Shown here piece by piece: positions 39,432 to 48,752 of a DNA stretch of 64,000 bases. Origin of the DNA: Ruminococcus sp. OA3 (GTDB lineage: Bacteria; Bacillota; Clostridia; Lachnospirales; Lachnospiraceae). The notes below the pieces were generated by a model, which was not told where the DNA came from, did no database searches, and worked only from the letters and a program-made list of their open reading frames with translations. The DNA lies in NCBI RefSeq assembly GCF_022440845.1, contig NZ_JAKNTO010000001.1, forward strand, positions 3,906,001 through 3,970,000, given 5' to 3'. The translations under genes and the position numbers were made by a program. Every line of letters starts with the position of its first letter. The stretch's first letter is position 1.

Positions 39432-40571
39432 TCATCCAAGCAGCGGAATAACCTCCTCTTCCCAGAGGCGTGCGATCTCATCACAGGCTTCCTGCAGGGC
39501 ATCTGCACTTTCCGGGGATGTCGTATTTTCATACCATTCGTCTCCAAGTACAGGCGCATCTGCCGGAATCTCGATATCTGACCGTATGGGACGCGCGCCG
39601 CCGTATGCCCTCTCGATCTGTCCCTCTTCGCTGAGCATATATTCCACAGTCTGAGCAGCCGCATGGGGATGCGGTGCCCATTTATTAATGATGAGTGCAT
39701 ATCCCGTCGTAATGGCGCCGTCCTGTGGAATTACAGTCGTAATATGGAGTCCCTCAAGTTCCTGGGCATTGTACTCATCCGCCCACGCAGTGCCGTTGAA
39801 ATCAAACCTTCCTCCAAAACACTCCACCTCACCGGAAACCATTTCTGACACCTGTCCCTCTGAGGGATGGATCCGCCCCTGTTCGGCCAGCTTTTTAAAA
39901 TAATCAATCCCTGGCTGCACATCGTCGAATCCGCCTCCCATGGCGATGGCGCATGCAAGGATATTTGCCTGAGAAGACGCCCCTCCTACTACATTCCCCA
40001 TATTTACCACAATATCGCTTTCCATAAGCTCCTGCCAGGTTGTCGGAAGGTCTTCCCCTTCGATAGCCGCATCGTTAAAAATAAAACATGTGGTTCCCGT
40101 ATAACTTACGGTCCAGTTACCGTCCGGATCCTTTGCCCAGTCAGGAATGGAATCCCAGCAGGAAACCTTATAGGGCTGAAGACACTCTTCGGCCATTGCC
40201 GTGGAGGTAAATGCATAGCCCACATCTCCTACATCTTTCGTAGGATCATCTTTTTCTGCCACAAAAGTTGCGATCTCTTCGCCTGAACTCAGATCCACAT
40301 CGTCATGTTCCAGTCCATACTTTTCAAGGACAGAAGCCCAGCTCAGATCCCAGTGCGCCCACTCATCCGGCATTCCCACCGAAGAGACTCTGCCCTCTTT
40401 TTTTGCTCCCTCTTCAATTTCATCCAAAGTTAACGTACGAAGGTCCAGTGCTTTCTCCTGATCCTCTCCTTTCACTTCTCCTTCCCCCGCATCACCTTTT
40501 CCACACCCGGCAAAGACCGCTGTAGCCATAACGGTCACCAGGACTAACGCCGCCGCTTTTCTAAACTTCAT
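39432..40571 (-). CDS. extracellular solute-binding lipoprotein (family 1, FbpA/PhnS-like)
   Basis: The 379-residue lipoprotein has lipobox FAGC (about Cys 23) and an acidic linker. The mature domain has the blocks DVGDVGYAFTSTAMAEE, WTVSYTGTTCFIFND and TTGYALIINKWAPHP and resembles iron/aminoethylphosphonate binding proteins. The ATG at 40571 has AAAGG at a suitable distance; an ATG three codons upstream sits directly on that site. It supplies substrate to the importer encoded downstream. Confidence 0.9.
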   Translation of the reverse strand: MKFRKAAALVLVTVMATAVFAGCGKGDAGEGEVKGEDQEKALDLRTLTLDEIEEGAKKEGRVSSVGMPDEWAHWDLSWASVLEKYGLEHDDVDLSSGEEIATFVAEKDDPTKDVGDVGYAFTSTAMAEECLQPYKVSCWDSIPDWAKDPDGNWTVSYTGTTCFIFNDAAIEGEDLPTTWQELMESDIVVNMGNVVGGASSQANILACAIAMGGGFDDVQPGIDYFKKLAEQGRIHPSEGQVSEMVSGEVECFGGRFDFNGTAWADEYNAQELEGLHITTVIPQDGAITTGYALIINKWAPHPHAAAQTVEYMLSEEGQIERAYGGARPIRSDIEIPADAPVLGDEWYENTTSPESADALQEACDEIARLWEEEVIPLLG

Positions 40572-40655
40572 ACTTTTCATCCTTTCTCATTCACCCTTCG
40601 CTCGATTGGTTACATTTCTCTCTCTGTACAGATACGTTCCCGTGTTAAGCTGTCC

Positions 40656-41462
40656 CTATATAGGTATTTCCACTGGCTTCCTGCCGCGGTAGATGGTGTA
40701 AGACCGAAACCCGGTCCGCCGCAACATTTCCGCCGCATTTTCAAATCCGACACCCGTCCTGAATGCCGTATGAGCGTCACTTCCAATAGTAAGCAGTCTG
40801 CCGCCCAGTTCTCTGTAACGTGTCAGCACCCAGTCTTCCGGTCCAACCCTTCCCTGCCAGTCATAGATTCCTCTGGTGTTTACTTCCAGCGCAATACCCT
40901 GGAGGATCAGTCCTGACAGTATGGGTTCAACCAGCTCGCGATAGTTCTCAATGGTAGGAGCTGAGACTTTCCCTTTCAGTACGCGCAGCGGATAATCCAG
41001 GTGTGCCAGGGAATCAAACCCTCCCAGCCGGACCAGTTTTTCCACTGAGATAAAGTAATCCCGGAACATCCTCTTTACTTCCCCGGCATCCCGGTAGGGG
41101 AGCTTATAAATATCACCCCCGTCAGGCAGAAAATGAATAGCACCTATAATGAAATCAAATTTCCTTAATTTCAGAAACTTCCTCGTCTCCTCCGGGCAGT
41201 CAATGGCATTACCAATTTCAATACCGTACAGTACCTCCAGCTGCTGATACTCCTCACGGACTTTTTCGAATGCTTTTATCCTCTGTTTCTCCACCTCAAG
41301 ATAGTAAGCAATTCCATCCCTGCCCTGTATCATATCGCAGTGGTCAGTTATCGCTATGACACCTATATTTCGTTTCACGGCCCAACGACAGATCTCCGCA
41401 AGCGACTCACTGCTGTCAAATGAATACCGGCTGTGAATATGCAGATCACAAGTCAAACGCAC
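40656..41462 (-). CDS. PHP-domain phosphoesterase (histidinol-phosphatase-like)
   Basis: The 268-residue enzyme has all PHP metal motifs: CDLHIHSRYS (residue 5), AITDHCD, YGIEIGN, GAIHFLP, AHLDYP and IGSDAHTAF. PHP phosphoesterases remove phosphate from small molecules; histidinol phosphate is the best known substrate, but no his genes are near. It is the first gene of the operon and probably acts with the phosphodiesterase on the imported phosphorus compound: one enzyme cleaves the diester, the other the monoester (inference). Confidence 0.88.
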   Translation of the reverse strand: MRLTCDLHIHSRYSFDSSESLAEICRWAVKRNIGVIAITDHCDMIQGRDGIAYYLEVEKQRIKAFEKVREEYQQLEVLYGIEIGNAIDCPEETRKFLKLRKFDFIIGAIHFLPDGGDIYKLPYRDAGEVKRMFRDYFISVEKLVRLGGFDSLAHLDYPLRVLKGKVSAPTIENYRELVEPILSGLILQGIALEVNTRGIYDWQGRVGPEDWVLTRYRELGGRLLTIGSDAHTAFRTGVGFENAAEMLRRTGFRSYTIYRGRKPVEIPI

Positions 41463-41660
41463 CTCCTATCACCTCACTTACTCAAAACTTAGTCATTAAC
41501 CCCCTCATAACATTGTCATTTATATTTATGTTTTACCATTTCCTCATTATTTTGTCAATATATCCCAACAAATATAGTCGTTTTATTGTCATTTTAGTTG
41601 GATTTTTATATTTTTCCCTCATTTTTTGTCTGCTTTATCTATTTTCTTTCTTTAAATCCA
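41463..41660. promoter_or_regulatory. divergent control region with TTGTCA repeats
   Basis: The AT-rich gap between the PHP gene and the deoR-type gene contains three TTGTCA boxes in the same orientation (41514, 41552 and 41587), spaced 38 and 35 nt, and a related GTCATTA near 41492. Direct repeats of this kind are typical DeoR-family operators. They lie so that one regulator could repress both directions. No experimental support is available from sequence alone. Confidence 0.45.
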
Positions 41661-41689
41661 TTGCTTTTTGACCGTTTTGTTGGTATAAT
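41661..41689 (+). promoter_or_regulatory. promoter of the deoR-type gene
   Basis: A TATAAT -10 box at 41684-41689 is preceded 17 nt upstream by TTGCTT (41661-41666), a partial -35. The start codon at 41739 follows with an AAGGGG ribosome binding site. Confidence 0.65.
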
Positions 41690-41738
41690 TTGCTATATTA
41701 CAATCATCCTATCGATGATTCCACATAAGGGGTCCAAA

Positions 41739-42533
41739 ATGAAGCAAGACAGACTTGGTCAAATGAAACAATTATATTATGAAAAAAAAAATATCTCCAA
41801 CAAAGAGCTGTGTGAGACTTTCAGCATATCCCTCGAAACAGTACGCCGTGATTTGAAGCAGCTGGAGCAGGAAGGGATCGTTAAGCGCGTTTACGGCGGA
41901 GCCGTACTGCGCCCGGACAACGATTCCCCCGCTGACATGGAGCCCTGGAATGTCCGCTCTGTACAGAACCAGCGCGAAAAAGCTCAGATTGCAGTAGAAA
42001 TGCTTCACCGGATTCCGGACAGCTGCACCATCGCACTGGATTCCGGCACCTCAATTTTCGAACTGGCGAAACTTCTGAATCAAAAAGAGGATCTTACGAT
42101 CATCACCAACTCCATACACATTGCGCTGGAGATCAGTACCCGAACCAACCATACGCTTTATTTCATCGGAGGCGCCATGAAAAAGGATGAACTGATCACC
42201 ACAGGTATGTTGTCTGTGGATTTTCTCAACTGCTTTTCCAGAATCGATCTGGCAATCGTCAGTACAGACGGATTCAACGTCAACGAAGGGCTGACCGATT
42301 TTAATATCGAGATGGGCATGTTGAAGCGCAGCATCTTTGAAAAAGCCAGTAAAATTCTGGTGGCAGCAGATTACAGTAAATTTTCCATCAACGCTCTGTA
42401 TAAGACATGTTCTTCAGAAGCACTGGATCTTGTGATCACAGATTCAAAAGCGCCTGCAGAATCTATCGAGTACCTGAGAAGTGCCGGCGTGGATGTCGTC
42501 ATCGCTTCCTCCGATGAAGAGACGGCCCCCTGA
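41739..42533 (+). CDS. DeoR-family transcription repressor
   Basis: The 264-residue regulator has an N-terminal helix-turn-helix (ISNKELCETFSISLETVRRDL, then LEQEGIVKRVYGGAV) and a C-terminal DeoR sensor domain (IALDSGTSIFELAKLL, TIITNSIHIALEI, LAIVSTDGFNVNEGLTD) that normally binds a phosphorylated sugar. The ATG at 41739 has a good AAGGGG site. A longer frame upstream covers the promoter. It is divergent from the PHP/ABC operon and probably represses it. The effector may be the phosphorylated product made by the neighbouring enzymes. Confidence 0.92.
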   Translation: MKQDRLGQMKQLYYEKKNISNKELCETFSISLETVRRDLKQLEQEGIVKRVYGGAVLRPDNDSPADMEPWNVRSVQNQREKAQIAVEMLHRIPDSCTIALDSGTSIFELAKLLNQKEDLTIITNSIHIALEISTRTNHTLYFIGGAMKKDELITTGMLSVDFLNCFSRIDLAIVSTDGFNVNEGLTDFNIEMGMLKRSIFEKASKILVAADYSKFSINALYKTCSSEALDLVITDSKAPAESIEYLRSAGVDVVIASSDEETAP

Positions 42534-42727
42534 TATCCCTGTGCATCCAGACTTTCCAATTCTTGCACACTTTGCCCCAGGCTGCACTTTTCACTTCTTT
42601 CGATGACTCAGATAAGGTATAATAATGGTGGTATATGAGCGCTTCTTTTTCTGCGCACATGATATCATGTACTTATTAATATGTCGTCCGAAAAAGCGGC
42701 GAATATCTGAAAGGAGCAGCAACTATT

Positions 42728-43546
42728 ATGAATGTAAAATTGGGGATTTGTAACTTCTGCGTTCCGGGAACCGGAGTTTTTGCACCGCAGATCGTATCGG
42801 AAATGGGGCTGGATGGAATGTCTCTGGAGTTCGGCAGCTACGAGCACGGCTGGGCCCTGTCCCAGAAAAAGATTCAGGATTTATACCTGGACGCACAGCA
42901 GAAATATGGCATTGAATATGCCAATATCGGATGCAGTGACGGTGACAATGTACCATTCTTCACACCCGAGGGTGATCCCATGTACGACGCAGTCAATCAC
43001 TGGGTAACAAAAGCTGTGGATGCCGCAGAATACATGAAAATACCGATGGTGTTCTTCTCCAACTTCAATGCCAGCCTGGCAGACACGGAGGAAAAACTGG
43101 AACTGACAGCAAAGAGGTACCGTTATCTCTGTGACTATGCCGCTGACAAGGGCATTGAAATATCATGTGAGAATCCTCTGAGTGTCGAGAAACAGCTTCA
43201 GCTGGTGGACATGGTTGACCGTGAAAACTTTTCCCTGTTCTACGACAGTGATAATTATACATACTTTACAGAATATAAACAGGTGGATGTGCTAAAAGGG
43301 ATTTATCCGCATATGGGCAATCAGCTGCATGTGAAAGACAGTACAAAGGGCTGTATCGCAAACGCGGTGATCGGGACTGGCGTCGCAGATTTCTACGGCT
43401 CCATCGACTATCTGAAAGAGCAGAATTATGAAGGCTGGATCATCCTTGAGAACCTGTATGAACTTGCACCGATGCGCCATCTGAATCCGGATTATTTTGA
43501 ACTGATGAAAGAGGATGTGCGTGTGCTGAAAGAAGCCACAAAATAG
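42728..43546 (+). CDS. TIM-barrel sugar isomerase/epimerase (AP endonuclease 2 family)
   Basis: The 272-residue protein belongs to the xylose isomerase-like barrel family (IolE/IolI, tagatose epimerase). Metal-binding type residues appear in ISCENPLS (Glu), FYDSDNYTYF (Asp), GNQLHVKD (His) and WIILENLYE (Glu). The start follows AAAGGAGC. A TATAAT box at 42618-42623 may be its -10, without a clear -35. It converges with the importer operon whose dehydrogenase (44719-45717) could act in the same inositol- or sugar-type pathway. Confidence 0.88.
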   Translation: MNVKLGICNFCVPGTGVFAPQIVSEMGLDGMSLEFGSYEHGWALSQKKIQDLYLDAQQKYGIEYANIGCSDGDNVPFFTPEGDPMYDAVNHWVTKAVDAAEYMKIPMVFFSNFNASLADTEEKLELTAKRYRYLCDYAADKGIEISCENPLSVEKQLQLVDMVDRENFSLFYDSDNYTYFTEYKQVDVLKGIYPHMGNQLHVKDSTKGCIANAVIGTGVADFYGSIDYLKEQNYEGWIILENLYELAPMRHLNPDYFELMKEDVRVLKEATK

Positions 43547-43553
43547 CTGACAG

Positions 43554-43590
43554 CCCCGATATTGCGCTGACCTGCAATACCGGGGTTTTG
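43554..43590 (+). terminator. terminator of the isomerase gene
   Basis: CCCCGATATTGC and GCAATACCGGGG pair with one mismatch around an 8-nt loop, followed by TTTTGT on the plus strand, just after the isomerase stop. Confidence 0.65.
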
Positions 43591-43610
43591 TATTCTGATG
43601 ACAGAGAATC

Positions 43611-43649
43611 AAAAAAGAGGAATCCCATCTCCCGGGATTCCTCTTTTTT
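43611..43649. terminator. bidirectional terminator between convergent genes
   Basis: A perfect 16-bp stem AAAAAAGAGGAATCCC/GGGATTCCTCTTTTTT with a 7-nt loop. The A-run and T-run let it act on both strands. It ends the binding-protein operon on the minus strand and backs up the isomerase terminator. Confidence 0.85.
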
Positions 43650-43651
43650 AC

Positions 43652-44689
43652 TTATTTCACATATTCTGCAGCATTATCTTTGGTGATAAAGATCGTTTCA
43701 ACCGGAACTTCCTTTTCTACAGTTTCGCCGTTAATTGCCTTGTACGCGTTCATGGTCGCAATGTATCCCATTTCAGTCGGCTGCTGCGCGATCGTAGCCT
43801 CCAGATCGCCTGCCGCAACCAGTTCAACTGCAGACTGGTTGCCATCGAATCCGATGATCGTGATATCTTCTGCAACACCCGCATCCTGGCATGCTGACAG
43901 TGCACCGATTGCCGTGTCATCATTCATGCACAGAACAGCATCAATTTCGTTGTTGAAACGGGTCAGCAGATCCTCCATTGCCGCCTTTGCAGTATCGGAA
44001 ACGTTATTTCCCGACATCTCAGCAATCGGCTCGATTCCGAACTCAGCAAGCCCCTCTTTGTAACCCTGAGTTCTTGCATTGGATGTACTCTCGCCTTCCT
44101 GTCCGTAGATGATGACTACTTTGGCGTCTTTTCCGATTTTTTCTCCGATATACTGACCGCCCTTTTTAGCAGCGTCCACGTTACTGGTTCCTACGAAAGA
44201 TGTTTTTCCCGGAAAATCCACGTCCTGATCGATAAAAAAGACAGGGATCTCGCCCGAAGCACTTTCCAGTGCACCGGATACCGCATCCGTATCACACGGT
44301 GCGACGATGATGGCATCTACATCCTGCGCCAGCTGATCACCGATCTGAGTAACCTGCTGAGCGATCTCACTCTCCGCATCCGGCCCGTTGACAGTGACTT
44401 CGATACCAAGCTCTTCAGCCGCTTTATCACATCCGGCCTTAACATTTCCCCAGTATTCACTGTTCAGTGTTTTCAGATTAACTGCGATGCTGATATCTTT
44501 CGCATCTGCTCCGCCGGCATCTTCTGCTGCATCATTTCCGCCTGCGTCTGCTTCGCCGCCTCCCGTGTCCTCTGCAGATGCATCCTCTGACGCACTGCCC
44601 GAAGCACTTTCCTCAGACTTCCCTCCGCACGCTGTCATCGACAGAACCAGTCCTGCAGTCAGCAACACTGCCAATAATCTTCTCTTCAT
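43652..44689 (-). CDS. sugar-binding lipoprotein (third sugar-type importer)
   Basis: The 345-residue lipoprotein has lipobox MTAC (Cys 21), a long acidic Gly/Ala/Ser linker to about residue 65, then a type 1 periplasmic-binding domain (IAVNLKTLNSEYWGNVKAG, AIIVAPCDTDAVSGALESA, AVLCMNDDTAIGALSACQD, IIGFDGNQSAVEL). Unlike the other modules it lies last in its operon, after the dehydrogenase. The domain resembles ribose/inositol-binding proteins. Confidence 0.92.
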   Translation of the reverse strand: MKRRLLAVLLTAGLVLSMTACGGKSEESASGSASEDASAEDTGGGEADAGGNDAAEDAGGADAKDISIAVNLKTLNSEYWGNVKAGCDKAAEELGIEVTVNGPDAESEIAQQVTQIGDQLAQDVDAIIVAPCDTDAVSGALESASGEIPVFFIDQDVDFPGKTSFVGTSNVDAAKKGGQYIGEKIGKDAKVVIIYGQEGESTSNARTQGYKEGLAEFGIEPIAEMSGNNVSDTAKAAMEDLLTRFNNEIDAVLCMNDDTAIGALSACQDAGVAEDITIIGFDGNQSAVELVAAGDLEATIAQQPTEMGYIATMNAYKAINGETVEKEVPVETIFITKDNAAEYVK

Positions 44690-44718
44690 CCTAAAATCCT
44701 CCCTTTTGTTTTTATGGT

Positions 44719-45717
44719 TTAATATTCTAATGTAACCGATTTGCCTGAGCGGTGTGATTCTGTTGCAGCCAGTGCAAGCTTAATCCCCATCATACCGTCA
44801 TAAGCCGTCACCTGCGACGGTTTTCCTTCGAGTACGCAGTCGATAAATGTCTGCATCTCTATCTCGTAAGCATCTTTAAATCTTCCCAGACACCAGTTTG
44901 CCATGTCTACGGTGATCTCCTGATTTCCGATCATTGTGTACGGTGTGAGTTGATTCTGTCCGACAAATACACTCTTCTCAAGACCGATAACCTCTGTCCG
45001 TGTATCGTATACATCATTTGCATTTCTGCTGATCTCGATCATACCGAGGCCGCCGTCCTGGAATTTCAACAGCATCTGTCCGTCATCCACATCATTTAAT
45101 TCTTTCAGGAACTCATGTTTCAGCACTGCACCCTGTGCATAGATCTCTGTGATCTCTCTTCCCATCAGCCATCGCGCAACGTCCAGGTCATGAATACCCA
45201 TGTCCACGAAGAGGCCTCCGCTTTCCGGAACGTATGCAGGTGGCGGACCGTTGGGGTCCCTCTGGCAGTCATGAATGTAGATCGGCTTACCACATTTTCC
45301 ACTCATAACAGCTTCTTTCGCCGCCATATGGCCGGGATCAAACCGCCGCATGAACCCTACCTGAAGGAATACACCCTGCTTTTCCACTTCCTTCATAATC
45401 ACCTCTGATTCTTCTACCGTAAAGGTGATCGGTTTTTCTACAAATATCGGTTTTTTGGTTGCAATACAGTCCATCAGTACATCATAATGTGTCTTGGTAG
45501 GGGTCGCCACCACGATCGCATCCACATCATCACTGACTATCATCTCTTTATAATCCGCATAGCCCTCTACATCGAAATTATCGACGGCTCTTTTCAGTGC
45601 ATCCGGAAAAGGATCTGATACCGCAGTAAGCGCTGCCCTCTGACTCTTTGTTACATTCATTGCGTGATGATATCCCAGTCTCCCCAGACCGATGACACCG
45701 ATTCTCAGTTTTTTCAT
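44719..45717 (-). CDS. Gfo/Idh/MocA family dehydrogenase (inositol 2-dehydrogenase-like)
   Basis: The 332-residue oxidoreductase has an N-terminal NAD(P) fold (RIGVIGLGRLGYHHAMNV) and the hallmark EKPITFT (Lys involved in catalysis), then GLFVDMGIHDLDVARWL with the conserved Asp-x-x-x-His. Length and motifs fit IolG-type myo-inositol dehydrogenases, but other polyol substrates are possible. The ATG at 45717 follows AAAGGAGAT. Its place between permease and binding-protein genes ties it to the imported compound. Confidence 0.9.
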   Translation of the reverse strand: MKKLRIGVIGLGRLGYHHAMNVTKSQRAALTAVSDPFPDALKRAVDNFDVEGYADYKEMIVSDDVDAIVVATPTKTHYDVLMDCIATKKPIFVEKPITFTVEESEVIMKEVEKQGVFLQVGFMRRFDPGHMAAKEAVMSGKCGKPIYIHDCQRDPNGPPPAYVPESGGLFVDMGIHDLDVARWLMGREITEIYAQGAVLKHEFLKELNDVDDGQMLLKFQDGGLGMIEISRNANDVYDTRTEVIGLEKSVFVGQNQLTPYTMIGNQEITVDMANWCLGRFKDAYEIEMQTFIDCVLEGKPSQVTAYDGMMGIKLALAATESHRSGKSVTLEY

Positions 45718-45745
45718 TTTTATGATCTCCTTTCTCAATCAACTG

Positions 45746-46732
45746 TTATTTGGCCGCCAGTCTTCTGGCCTTTGCCTCCATCTGGTTGCGGACAACATCT
45801 ATCGTAACTGCAAGAATGATAACCGCTCCAATGACAATGTATTGAATATCATTTTTGGTTCCGAACAGGTTCAATCCATTTCGAATCGTGGCGATCAGGA
45901 TTGCGCCCATCATAGTCCCCCAGATTGTACCTTTTCCGCCTGTAAATGACGCACCGCCAATAATGCAGGCTGCGATCGCATCCGTATCATATGTAGTGCC
46001 TGCCGTCGCATTTGCCGTTGTCACGCGGCCAACCAGGATGATTGCGGCGAGGCCGCACATAAACCCGGAGAGTGAATAGACAAATGTTAATACATTCTTT
46101 GACTTTATTCCGGACAGACGGGCCGCTTCTGCATTACCCCCAACACAGTAGATCTGGCGGCCCAGGGCTGTCCTGGTAAGAAAAACATGAAAGATAGCGT
46201 AAACAATAATTACCACGATAAAGCTGACCGGAAAGTCTCCAATCGTTGCAGACCCCAGGAACAGTGTCGAATCAACACCTTTGTTCATAAAACCAATTGG
46301 GGTTGAATCTGTAATCAGCAGCGCAAATCCAAGCAGTACATTTTTCATACCAAGTGTCGATACGAAAGGGTGCGGCAGGTTAAGTCTTGTCAGCAGTGTC
46401 CCGTTGACAAATCCCATGAGCGTGCAGATCAGCAGCGCCGCTCCCATCAGTACAAATGGATTTGTGATTCCAAATTTCTGCATCAGCACTCCGATAAAGC
46501 AGGCACCCAGTACCGTATTGGAACCAACGGATAAGTCGATACCGGCTGTGATAAGTACCACCAGCATACCCCCGGAAATCATGCAGTTGATACCGGCCTG
46601 CTTCAGAATATTCATAAGGTTGCTGCCCCTTAAAAATTTCCCCGGAAGCATAAATGCCAGGATGATTCCCAGTATGATCAGCGCCAGCAGTGGCGCGATC
46701 TTCATCAATGCACTTTTCATATTCTTTTTCAT
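45746..46732 (-). CDS. RbsC-type ABC permease (third sugar-type importer)
   Basis: The 328-residue permease has family blocks GGMLVVLITAGIDLSVGSN, TRLNLPHPFVSTLGMKN and IAACIIGGASFTGGKGTIWG. The ATG at 46732 overlaps the TGA stop of the ATPase gene (ATGA) and has GGGGAGG upstream. An earlier start at 46750 is unlikely. It forms the channel of the third importer. Confidence 0.92.
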   Translation of the reverse strand: MKKNMKSALMKIAPLLALIILGIILAFMLPGKFLRGSNLMNILKQAGINCMISGGMLVVLITAGIDLSVGSNTVLGACFIGVLMQKFGITNPFVLMGAALLICTLMGFVNGTLLTRLNLPHPFVSTLGMKNVLLGFALLITDSTPIGFMNKGVDSTLFLGSATIGDFPVSFIVVIIVYAIFHVFLTRTALGRQIYCVGGNAEAARLSGIKSKNVLTFVYSLSGFMCGLAAIILVGRVTTANATAGTTYDTDAIAACIIGGASFTGGKGTIWGTMMGAILIATIRNGLNLFGTKNDIQYIVIGAVIILAVTIDVVRNQMEAKARRLAAK

Positions 46733-48234
46733 GACAGTGTACCTCCCCATGCAGCTTTCATAATTGATTCCTGATTAAAATGTTCGGTTGCCCTTTCGAT
46801 CTCTCCGGTTATCCTGCCTTCACGCATGACAATTACACGGTCACTCATGGCAAGCACCTCGGGAAGCTCTGATGAAATCATAATGATACATTTTCCCTGT
46901 CTTACCAGCTCATTCATAACGTTGTAAACTTCAATCTTGGCACCGACATCGATCCCTCTTGTCGGCTCATCGAAGATAAAAATCTCCGAATCGCTGTTCA
47001 GCCATTTTCCAATGACCACCTTCTGCTGATTTCCTCCTGAGAGCTGAGCGACAACCTCCTCACTCGTCGGTGTCTTAATCTTCAGCTTTTCAATATTCTC
47101 CCGGCTGACCGTTTCTATCTTCTTAAAATCAAACAGACCATTTCTGCGGAACCGTTTCATACTTGACATGATCAGGTTCGTCTTTACACTCTGAGAGAGA
47201 ACAAGCCCCTGCCCTTTTCTGTCCTCTGTCAGAAATGCAATTTTCTTTGCGATGGCTTCCGTAGGATTTTTAATCTGTACTTCCTCTCCTTCAACATAAA
47301 CTTTGCCGCTGTCCAAAGGGTCTGCCCCGAAGATTGCACGCATTGTCTCTGTTCTGCCGGCACCTACCAGCCCGGCAAATCCCAGAATCTCGCCGTGGTA
47401 TGCGGTAAAACTCACATCATGCAGCACCCCCTCCGCCATCAGATGTTCTGCCCGCAGCCCTTCTTTTCCCTTTACCCCCTGTTCTTTCGGATACAGGTTC
47501 TCAAGCGTCCTTCCAACCATCGCCTCTATCAATTTGTCATTGTCCATATTTTGAATGTCTTCTGTGATGATATGCTGGCCGTCGCGCATAACGGTCACCC
47601 GGTCACAGAGTTCAAAAAGTTCTTCCAGTTTATGTGATACAAACAGGATAGCGATTCCCTTTTCCTTCAGCCGGCGGACCGTTTTCATCAGCTGCCTGAC
47701 TTCTCCCTCGCCGAGACTTGAGGTCGGCTCATCCATTATGATCAGCCGTGCATTGATGGCAACCGCCTTCGCGATCTCCACCATCTGCTGAAGTCCGATG
47801 CCCAGTTTTCCGCACTGAGTATGAACATCAATTTCCCCGTGTCCAAGAGATTCCAGCGCCTCCCTCGCTTCCTGATCCATTTTTTTATAATCCAGCAGTC
47901 CGTTCTTCTTTTTAATCGATCGGCCGATGAAAATATTGTCTGTAACTGACAGCAGTGAAACGATGTTCAGCTCCTGGTACACACATGCAACACCGAGATT
48001 CCTCGAATCAACCGGTGATCGGATGGCTCTTTTTTGCCCGCCTATGTGAATCTCGCCTTCTTCAGGGATATTGACCCCTGTCAGCACTTTGATCAAAGTC
48101 GATTTTCCGGCACCGTTTTCCCCGATCAGACCATGAATTTCTCCGGGACGTATGTTCAGGGACATATCCCTCAGTGCTACAACACCGGGAAAACGTTTTG
48201 TTATGTGCTTCAGGCTAACTACATATTCCTCCAT
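46729..48234 (-). CDS. RbsA/MglA-type double ABC ATPase (third importer)
   Basis: The 501-residue twin ATPase has [12 protein letters not shown] and [13 protein letters not shown] in the first domain, and [23 protein letters not shown] and [12 protein letters not shown] in the second. It is the first gene of its operon (ATPase, permease, dehydrogenase, binding protein). The ATG follows GGAGGG. The 518-nt gap upstream holds palindromic operators shared with the divergent LacI-type gene. Confidence 0.94.
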   Translation of the reverse strand: MEEYVVSLKHITKRFPGVVALRDMSLNIRPGEIHGLIGENGAGKSTLIKVLTGVNIPEEGEIHIGGQKRAIRSPVDSRNLGVACVYQELNIVSLLSVTDNIFIGRSIKKKNGLLDYKKMDQEAREALESLGHGEIDVHTQCGKLGIGLQQMVEIAKAVAINARLIIMDEPTSSLGEGEVRQLMKTVRRLKEKGIAILFVSHKLEELFELCDRVTVMRDGQHIITEDIQNMDNDKLIEAMVGRTLENLYPKEQGVKGKEGLRAEHLMAEGVLHDVSFTAYHGEILGFAGLVGAGRTETMRAIFGADPLDSGKVYVEGEEVQIKNPTEAIAKKIAFLTEDRKGQGLVLSQSVKTNLIMSSMKRFRRNGLFDFKKIETVSRENIEKLKIKTPTSEEVVAQLSGGNQQKVVIGKWLNSDSEIFIFDEPTRGIDVGAKIEVYNVMNELVRQGKCIIMISSELPEVLAMSDRVIVMREGRITGEIERATEHFNQESIMKAAWGGTLS

Positions 48235-48672
48235 TTTACCCTCCTTCTCTTGATCACGTTCATGTTTTTCTTTTTCGACCTGCCACCATAGTATTATTAA
48301 TCATCAGAAATTACTATTGCTTTCTTGCATAAATTAATATTAATAACCATCTATTTTCACGATTTTATTAGGAATTTTTGTCCTGTATTTTAATATTATT
48401 TATCACATTCAATAATATTATTTTTCATTTTTATTAATATTTACCAAAAACACCTGCAGGTTTTTTATGGAATTTTACATCAAATTTCAGGCATTGTACT
48501 TTCCGTGCAAGAATCCTAAAAAAAGTTTAGTTTTTCGCTCATTTGCATTGAAAAATGCGCAGAAATACAATATTTCACCATGTTTTCAAAACATTAAAAC
48601 CACGGTTCCTTTTATTTTCAGCAGGAATGCTAAAGTATAGAATTGAAATTAATATTAATATTATGTTTGGAT
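48235..48672. promoter_or_regulatory. AT-rich divergent control region with ATTAATATTAAT palindromes
   Basis: The gap between the ATPase gene and the lacI-type gene is very AT-rich. The perfect palindrome ATTAATATTAAT occurs twice, at 48333-48344 (near the ATPase side) and 48648-48659 (13 nt before the lacI -35). Near matches ATTAATATTTA (about 48433) and TTAATATTATTTA (about 48391) lie between. This is the size and symmetry expected of LacI-family operators, and two sites about 315 bp apart would allow looping. I see no gene in this gap. Confidence 0.55.
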
Positions 48673-48701
48673 TTGACATTCCGACACGGATTGATTATAG
48701 T
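48673..48701 (+). promoter_or_regulatory. promoter of the lacI-type gene
   Basis: A perfect TTGACA -35 (48673-48678), a 17-nt spacer and a TATAGT -10 (48696-48701) precede the start at 48753. A palindromic operator lies just upstream, suggesting autoregulation. Confidence 0.8.
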
Positions 48702-48752
48702 AAGAAGGAAGATTAGGATATACAAACTTATGGATTAGATGAGGAGCTCTTT

